NCBI GenBank assembly: GCA_905250075.1
Contig: CAJNOP010000665.1
Span: 1 to 64,000, forward strand
Length of the DNA stretch: 64,000 nt
Direction of reading: 5' to 3'
From: Rotaria sp. Silwood1
Lineage: Eukaryota > Rotifera > Eurotatoria > Philodinida > Philodinidae
This document shows positions 58,743 to 64,000 of this stretch, one piece after another. How positions within the stretch are numbered: the stretch's first letter is position 1; each line of letters begins with the position of its first letter. A model generated the notes under the pieces. The model was not told where the DNA came from and ran no database searches. It worked only from the letters and a program-made list of their open reading frames with translations. Position numbers and translations under genes: made by a program.

Positions 58743-58885
58743 TGAAGTGAAAGGCATTGCTACTGCTATTGATAGAGCTTCACATGAAGGTTCTACACTA
58801 GATAAATATAAATCCCAATGCATCTTTTTCTTCTACTGTTTTCTTCGCCTCTTTGTAAGCTAATGAAATATGAGTATTTCAATTA

Positions 58886-59107
58886 TGGGAATATGTTTAT
58901 TCTGATCGAGTTGAAATTGAAACACCAATAAATTCAGTACATACACAAACATCTATGGAAATACGTTTAATTAAACAAACATCACGTAAAACTTGGTCAT
59001 AATTATATAGCTTTGGTTCATTACCAACAACACTACAACGTGATAATCAAATCACTGACTATGATGATATAAATAGATTGATCAATAATAATATGATGTT
59101 TTCATAA
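58886..59107 (+). pseudogene. Gene remnant, possibly CS-domain type
   Basis: One frame reads coherently through one stop (TAA at about 59000): WEYVYSDRVEIETPINSV, SMEIRLIKQTSRKTWS, stop, LYSFGSLPTTLQRDNQ. The pattern RVEIxxP followed by MEIRLxKxxxxxW resembles the end of a CS (p23-like) domain as in CHORD proteins, but the match is short. The upstream piece 58740-58820 (FEVKGIATAIDRASHEG) may belong to the same relic. Confidence 0.35.
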
Positions 59108-59552
59108 GAAAAAAAAAGTAAAGAATGAATTTTATGAAACAAATGAAACATTTATAACAGATATTTATATCAAATCAGAGTATGATTTTGTCAAGCACAT
59201 GTCACTGCAGCGTTTCTAACGTTAAGTTTCTCAAGCAGAAGCAAAGTACTCAAGGTACTTACGATTTTTGAAAAATACTGTGTTTTGCACTTTGTGGAAA
59301 AAAACAAGATACTCTAAGGGTACTTTGTAAAATAAAAATACACTGTGCTAAATTGTCATCATTGTTTAAATTTGCTCGCCTTCCTTTTATGTATGTGTGT
59401 TTTATTTCTAGATGGAGCTAAGAACTTTTTTTTAATCAAATCTAATCGAATATGATTAGTATATCTATTTGATTTCTCTTTTTGGATTTTGATATTGTTT
59501 TATATAGATCTTCTTCAGTTGTTGTTAGTGAATAATTATTTTTATTCGATAT

Positions 59553-59840
59553 ATTGATCAAGTTTAACGATTTATTTGATATTATACTATCTTCTACATT
59601 TTGTTCTTGTTGAATATTTATTTCTTATTCAATATATTCATCAAGTTTATCAACCTATTCAATATTCATACCATATTGTTTTGTTCTTGGCGAATCTTAT
59701 TAAATAGTAACTTTTTATCCAATACGTTCATTCATTTCAACGATTCGTTTGATACTTTACTATCTTTTACCATTGTTCTTGTTGAAAACTTATTTCTTGT
59801 TCAATATTCTCATCAAGTTTATCAATCCATTTGATATTAT
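59553..59840. repeat. Degenerate tandem repeat, about 85-bp unit
   Basis: About three and a half copies of a unit carrying TCATCAAGTTTATCAA, TTTGATATTATACTATC and TTGTTCTTGTTGAA follow one another. Read on the minus strand the units give IDKLDEYIEQEI-like and QQEQ-like peptides interrupted by stops, so this may be a decayed coding repeat. No intact frame remains. Confidence 0.5.
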
Positions 59841-59910
59841 ACAAGAAAATATTGAGTAATATCTAGATCATTTTTCTTTCCTCTAGTTTTGCAAAGATCA
59901 TGTCATATTT

Positions 59911-60237
59911 ATGTTGAAACAAATAAATCTTGAAAAATTATTTGCTACAACATCATTGATATCAGATGTTGAAAATGTTCAAGGCAAAGATATATTAAGT
60001 GTTCAGTTGTGTTTATCACATAACGAAGATAATAATAAAACTTCAAATGTAGAAAAAGAAATCCTTATTAATGAAACTGAAACTGAAATGGTAGTTGATT
60101 TATCGGATGAAAATGAAATGTATACATCATCAAATACGATTATAGATCATGATTTAAATGTGTATATATATTTTTTGTTTATTGATATTGTATTTTTTTA
60201 CTTTGTTTTTTTTCAACAAGAACATTATTTGAATTAA
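59911..60237 (+). CDS. Hypothetical protein or exon fragment
   Basis: A 108-codon frame from ATG 59911 is acidic and polar for its first 83 residues (for example NEDNNKTSNVEKEILINE and ETEMVVDLSDENEM), unlike random AT-rich translation. The rest is Phe/Tyr/Ile-rich and probably not coding: a GTGTAT donor-like site sits at the change, after DHDLN. It could be an exon of a gene whose other parts I cannot find, or a relic linked to the tandem repeat just upstream. Low confidence that it is expressed. Confidence 0.25.
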   Translation: MLKQINLEKLFATTSLISDVENVQGKDILSVQLCLSHNEDNNKTSNVEKEILINETETEMVVDLSDENEMYTSSNTIIDHDLNVYIYFLFIDIVFFYFVFFQQEHYLN

Positions 60238-62117
60238 AATATCTGATCAATAAAACCTTGTTTTCGTTTTTCTTGATTTCATTTTTAGCCCTGGTACTTT
60301 GCTATCTAGAGCAAAGTACTAGTAGATACTTTCTGAATAGAAATGAAGTACTCATTTGCATTCTGTTTTAGATTTGCATTAGAAACTCTGTTTCACTGAA
60401 ACAAATTTTACAGTTATTTGTTATACGAAGTATGAGTAAAAAACTTATTGTTTTTTGTTTTTGTATTATATATTAGTCATAAAAATTTTAGGTGTCGGTA
60501 TGGATGGACCGAAAATGTTCAATCTTTTCATGGATTCGTCTGCTTCAAAGCGTAGTGGCTCATCAAAATCAGCCAATAATATTGACTATTTTCCATAAAA
60601 CCCCTTTTCTCCTGAAAAAAAAGAAAAAAGAGACAGAGTGGATTGTCATGCATTTCTATTCTTTTTTTTTTCGCTTATCTCCTACTTTCGACTTCTGTAG
60701 AGCAAGTACAATGTGTACATTGGATCGATTTAAGTTATGATTTTTGTATCGGTTTTCAAAGAGTTTTATTTTGTGAACTTACGATGTAATCATTGGTGTC
60801 TGATGAAGTATTTTCTTAAAATTAACATGAGAATCAATGCAAGATAAAAAAAACACATTTCTTGAAAAAAAAACTGCATCAGAAGACTCTCAGTGCATGG
60901 CTTCGTAATTCATTCAAAACCATATAATTCCTATAGCCAAGTATGGATGAAGAGAATATAAGATAGAATTAAGTTTTATGGTTTTTTGTATTTATTTTTA
61001 ATTAGCGTAAAACTTTATTTAACAGTGCATATGAGAGAATGTAACATCAAATCAATTCATTATTCCAATGTTTTTACAATAATTTTCCAGGAGAAAATTA
61101 TGAACATTCGGGAAAAAGTACGTGAAATATTTGCTCAACTTTAAATGTTAGACAGCTCAATGGACTAACTATTAAGCATATACATGAATAAAAGAAGAGT
61201 TTTCTGAATTTCGATGTTACTTGGTGAGATTAATATTTGTCAAATGATACTTACTAAGGTATTATTAGTGAGTATGAGTTAACACAATACTCACAGCCTG
61301 GGCCGGCTCATTTTCACATTTCTTATATTTAAATTGTCAGACTTTTTGGTATTCGATTATTGATTTTCATAAGTGAAAATGGACGAGTTTTCCACTACAG
61401 CGTGGTATTAAAAATGCTTTGAAAAATGGATTGAATCAATCTTTTCCTCACTATAAACTGATCGCAATTTTTATGATCATCTGAGCCTTTGTCTTCAAGC
61501 ATGTTTTGAAAAAAAATGTAATAGTTCTATAGTGAACCAAATAATAATTTAAACTACATTTTGACAGAATTCGAGGCAAGATGATTGGGAAAGTATGAAC
61601 TTCAAAGCTCCTATAAAAAAAGCATCTTTCATTCTAATTTATCTTATACAGACCGATGACGTCGAATATCGCTTTTAATCCAATGGGGAAAACTTCAATT
61701 CAATGTCTTTGACGAAAGCAAGTTATTCACAAAATATTGTAACCTATCTTTTATTTATCAATAAGGATATTGGCTGATTATATGTGTGCTTGCGTCAATG
61801 TTCATGAGAGATGTGTCAGAAATAAATGAGTTGTACCGTTGGGACTTTCCAAGGTAAATATTTGTCTTTCTTCGACATTACTAAAGTAAAAAAAGACATT
61901 ATTTCAAATAAGGGACTTTTTCTTTTCCTATCCAACCATAATTTTTATTACGAAAGAGAATAATATGAGTCATTTAGTGAGTAACATTTGAAATAACAGT
62001 CAAAGAACGAATGCAAAATTGCACAACAAGTTACTATGAAGACAGACGCGTGTCTTTTCATCAAACAAAAAAGCATGTGATGCGACGTTTTGGTTTTCTA
62101 TTACGAAAAAAAGAAAG
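60238..62117. other. Intergenic, nothing recognised
   Basis: AT-rich sequence upstream of the second F-box gene. An 82-codon frame at 60492-60740 has a Lys run and no motif. No TATA-like element at a fitting distance from 62118, no RNA gene and no repeat pair were noticed. Confidence 0.4.
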
Positions 62118-63845
62118 ATGAAGTTGGAATATTTAGCTAATGAAGTATTACATGACCTATTCGAATATTTCGATCCCATTGAACTCATCCATGCTTTTGA
62201 AGGACTCAATACTCGTTTCAATAGACTTCTCTTCATTTATTTTCGATCGTATCGTCTAGATTTTCGTTCTATATCAAAATCAAATTTTGATCTTATATGT
62301 AAACAATATTTACCATTAATTATTGATCATGTTAGTTCACTGTGTCTATCCGATGGTGGAGAAACTCCACAATTATATGAACATCTTACAGCTTATTGTC
62401 TTACAATCGATGAATTTACTCATTTACGATCACTTTTACTTCAAAAAATTGATTCAGCAAATATAATTCTTAATATTACATCAGATTGTTTTTATCTTCC
62501 ATATCTTACTCATTTAAAGATCGTCGAATGCAATTTTACTAATGAAAAGGATCCCAAACAACTAATTTATAATATTTGGCATTTAAATAACCTCACACAT
62601 TGTACATTGGATATGACTTTTGAATGGCGACTTAGTTTTTGTGGATTATCAATAATATCAAAGTCTATTGAATATTTGTCGATAAAAGATTATATTTTTT
62701 CTTCATTGGAACTTACTCATCTACTAAGTTTGACACCATTTCTTCGACATCTTTGCATTACATTTGGAGAAAGTATTGATATTAAATCACAACGTATTCT
62801 TATTGCTCCATACCTCACTAGTCTAGAACTTCATTTCGGTGGTTCACTATCTACTTTGACAAATATTTTGAAAAGCATGCCTAATTTACTACATTTAAAA
62901 CTTGAAACAGGATCGATTCATTTGAATGGAAATCAATGGAAACAAATCTTAATTAATTATGTACCTAAAATTAAAATATTTCGATTTCTCATTAGAGTTT
63001 TATCGTTGAAAGATAATCATGTAGAAGAATATCTTGAAGATTTGTTGAGTACTTTTCAAACTCCGTTTTGGATGGATGATCATCAATGGTATGTTCGATG
63101 TGATTGGCCACAACATACTAATAAAATATTCGTTCTTTATACCTTACCCTATTGTTTTGGTGATACTTATGTTGTTTATCAGAATCGATGGTCGAAAACA
63201 ACTTGTCCTAATGTTCGCGATTGTAATTGTTATGATCGAGTAAAGGATGTATTTTATAAAGGACGTATAGATAATTTTGTTTTGTTTGCTATATGTTATC
63301 CGAAAATCCGTCGACTAACTTTGAAACTGCCTTTCGATGTTAATTTTTGGACTATTATTCCAAGATTAGATAATTTGACTTCGTTAGAAGTAATTCAAAC
63401 ACAAGAAAATATTCGTTCCGAATCTCAACTGAAAGAGTTACTCAATCGAGCGCCTCGTCTAGATTTTCTAAGTGTTGATGCGATATCATTTTTGCTATTG
63501 GCACAATTAAATATAACTCATGTATCACTTCGTCGAATTCAACTGAAACCTTACCGTTCTAGAACGAATCGCTATTTGAATGCTGCACAATGTTCTATAT
63601 TGGCTCGTTCATTACTAGGACTTCAATGTGAAGTTCTTGTAATTCGTATTGAAAATCGACAAATTATCCTTGATCTTATACATACGATGTACAATCTTCG
63701 AGCATTGACTTTCGAATGTCAAGATGACAATTCATTAGTGCATTCGAACGATGAACTTGTAGAATGGTTGAGAAATTCTTTGCCAGAAACATATTCAGTT
63801 ACCCGACATAGATCTCGTCTCGTAGGGATATGGATTAATAGATAA
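62118..63845 (+). CDS. F-box-type leucine-rich protein, single exon
   Basis: One uninterrupted frame encodes 575 residues. Residues 1-40 (YLANEVLHDLFEYFDPIELI, then LNTRFNRLL) fit a divergent F-box, the Skp1-binding module of SCF ubiquitin ligases. The remainder is rich in irregular Leu repeats (YLTHLKIVECNFTNE, YLTSLELHFGGSLST, MPNLLHLKLETGSIH, LDNLTSLEVIQTQEN, YNLRALTFECQDDNS), a probable solenoid for target recognition. A central block (HQWYVRCDW) recalls the HQWTNVKC block of the multi-exon gene at the left end, so the two are distant members of one expanded family. That one has many introns and this has none, which could mean intron loss or retroposition. The ATG at 62118 follows an A-rich context and precedes the F-box directly. 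Target unknown. Confidence 0.85.
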   Translation: MKLEYLANEVLHDLFEYFDPIELIHAFEGLNTRFNRLLFIYFRSYRLDFRSISKSNFDLICKQYLPLIIDHVSSLCLSDGGETPQLYEHLTAYCLTIDEFTHLRSLLLQKIDSANIILNITSDCFYLPYLTHLKIVECNFTNEKDPKQLIYNIWHLNNLTHCTLDMTFEWRLSFCGLSIISKSIEYLSIKDYIFSSLELTHLLSLTPFLRHLCITFGESIDIKSQRILIAPYLTSLELHFGGSLSTLTNILKSMPNLLHLKLETGSIHLNGNQWKQILINYVPKIKIFRFLIRVLSLKDNHVEEYLEDLLSTFQTPFWMDDHQWYVRCDWPQHTNKIFVLYTLPYCFGDTYVVYQNRWSKTTCPNVRDCNCYDRVKDVFYKGRIDNFVLFAICYPKIRRLTLKLPFDVNFWTIIPRLDNLTSLEVIQTQENIRSESQLKELLNRAPRLDFLSVDAISFLLLAQLNITHVSLRRIQLKPYRSRTNRYLNAAQCSILARSLLGLQCEVLVIRIENRQIILDLIHTMYNLRALTFECQDDNSLVHSNDELVEWLRNSLPETYSVTRHRSRLVGIWINR

Positions 63846-64000
63846 ACAAATAAACAGATTTCTTACTGAACAGAAGAATATCATTGTTTTTAATCTTTAT
63901 CGTGCAATACACTTAATCGTTGTGGATTAGACAAAATGAACACTAGCTATTTTTTCTTTTGTCATGTAATGCGACTACTCTCAAGTACTATCTATAAAAA

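Noticed and set aside
1..64000. tRNA, rRNA and CRISPR arrays
   Set aside because: I looked for tRNA B-box-like motifs, rRNA-like GC-rich blocks and evenly spaced repeats and found none I could support by eye; a tRNAscan run would settle tRNAs.

Overview
The window reads as nuclear DNA of a bdelloid rotifer (Adineta/Rotaria-like). It is AT-rich and eukaryotic: coding regions are split by GT-AG introns, many only about 45-70 bp long. The gene families are ones I associate with bdelloids: F-box/leucine-rich proteins, transmembrane NHL-repeat proteins, PLAT-repeat proteins, telomere-like TGTGGG-type tracts and mariner elements. The organism assignment is inference from composition and families; no search was run. 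A 100-N run (46387-46486) marks a scaffold gap.

Layout. 0.8-15.7 kb: one minus-strand F-box gene. I reconstruct six exons with matching reading phase, and its introns are crowded with transposable elements: two mariners of different families, a poly-G/C-ended element (with a second copy at the left edge), two hAT-like MITEs, a MITE with internal inverted repeats and a 1-kb foldback palindrome. 17.5-20.8 kb: a telomere-like repeat block, then a broken NHL pseudogene and sparse intergenic DNA. 20.9-26.4 kb: a six-exon single-pass membrane protein with six extracellular NHL repeats. 27.6-31.1 kb: two enzyme genes, an HSL-type alpha/beta hydrolase and a short-chain dehydrogenase. 32.7-33.8 kb: a decayed S9-family peptidase. 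36.3-46.0 kb: a large PLAT/LH2-repeat gene with ten modules in 28 visible exons, followed by a dead eleventh module and the gap. 48.5-49.2 kb: a small two-TM protein on the minus strand. 51.2-54.0 kb: a single-pass membrane protein with an extracellular PAN/Apple-like domain. 55.8-58.3 kb: a long-chain acyl-CoA synthetase. 58.6-60.3 kb: gene relics and a tandem repeat. 62.1-63.8 kb: a second, single-exon F-box-type protein.

The genes do not form a pathway; this is an ordinary mixed gene neighbourhood. Two themes recur. The NHL and PAN genes share a design (short cytoplasmic tail, one TM helix, Ser/Thr-rich stalk, extracellular module). Short two-sided motifs (a G-rich telomere-like arm, a spacer often holding TCTTCTT or its complement, then a C-rich arm) occur about ten times, several just after stop codons. 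I consider that motif and the covarying hairpin in the poly-G/C-ended element the most interesting unexplained structures.

Exon joins were made by eye from splice signals, reading phase and family resemblance. Where every phase closes to an intact frame (NHL, PAN, acyl-CoA synthetase, hydrolase, PLAT, two-TM gene) I am fairly confident of the model.
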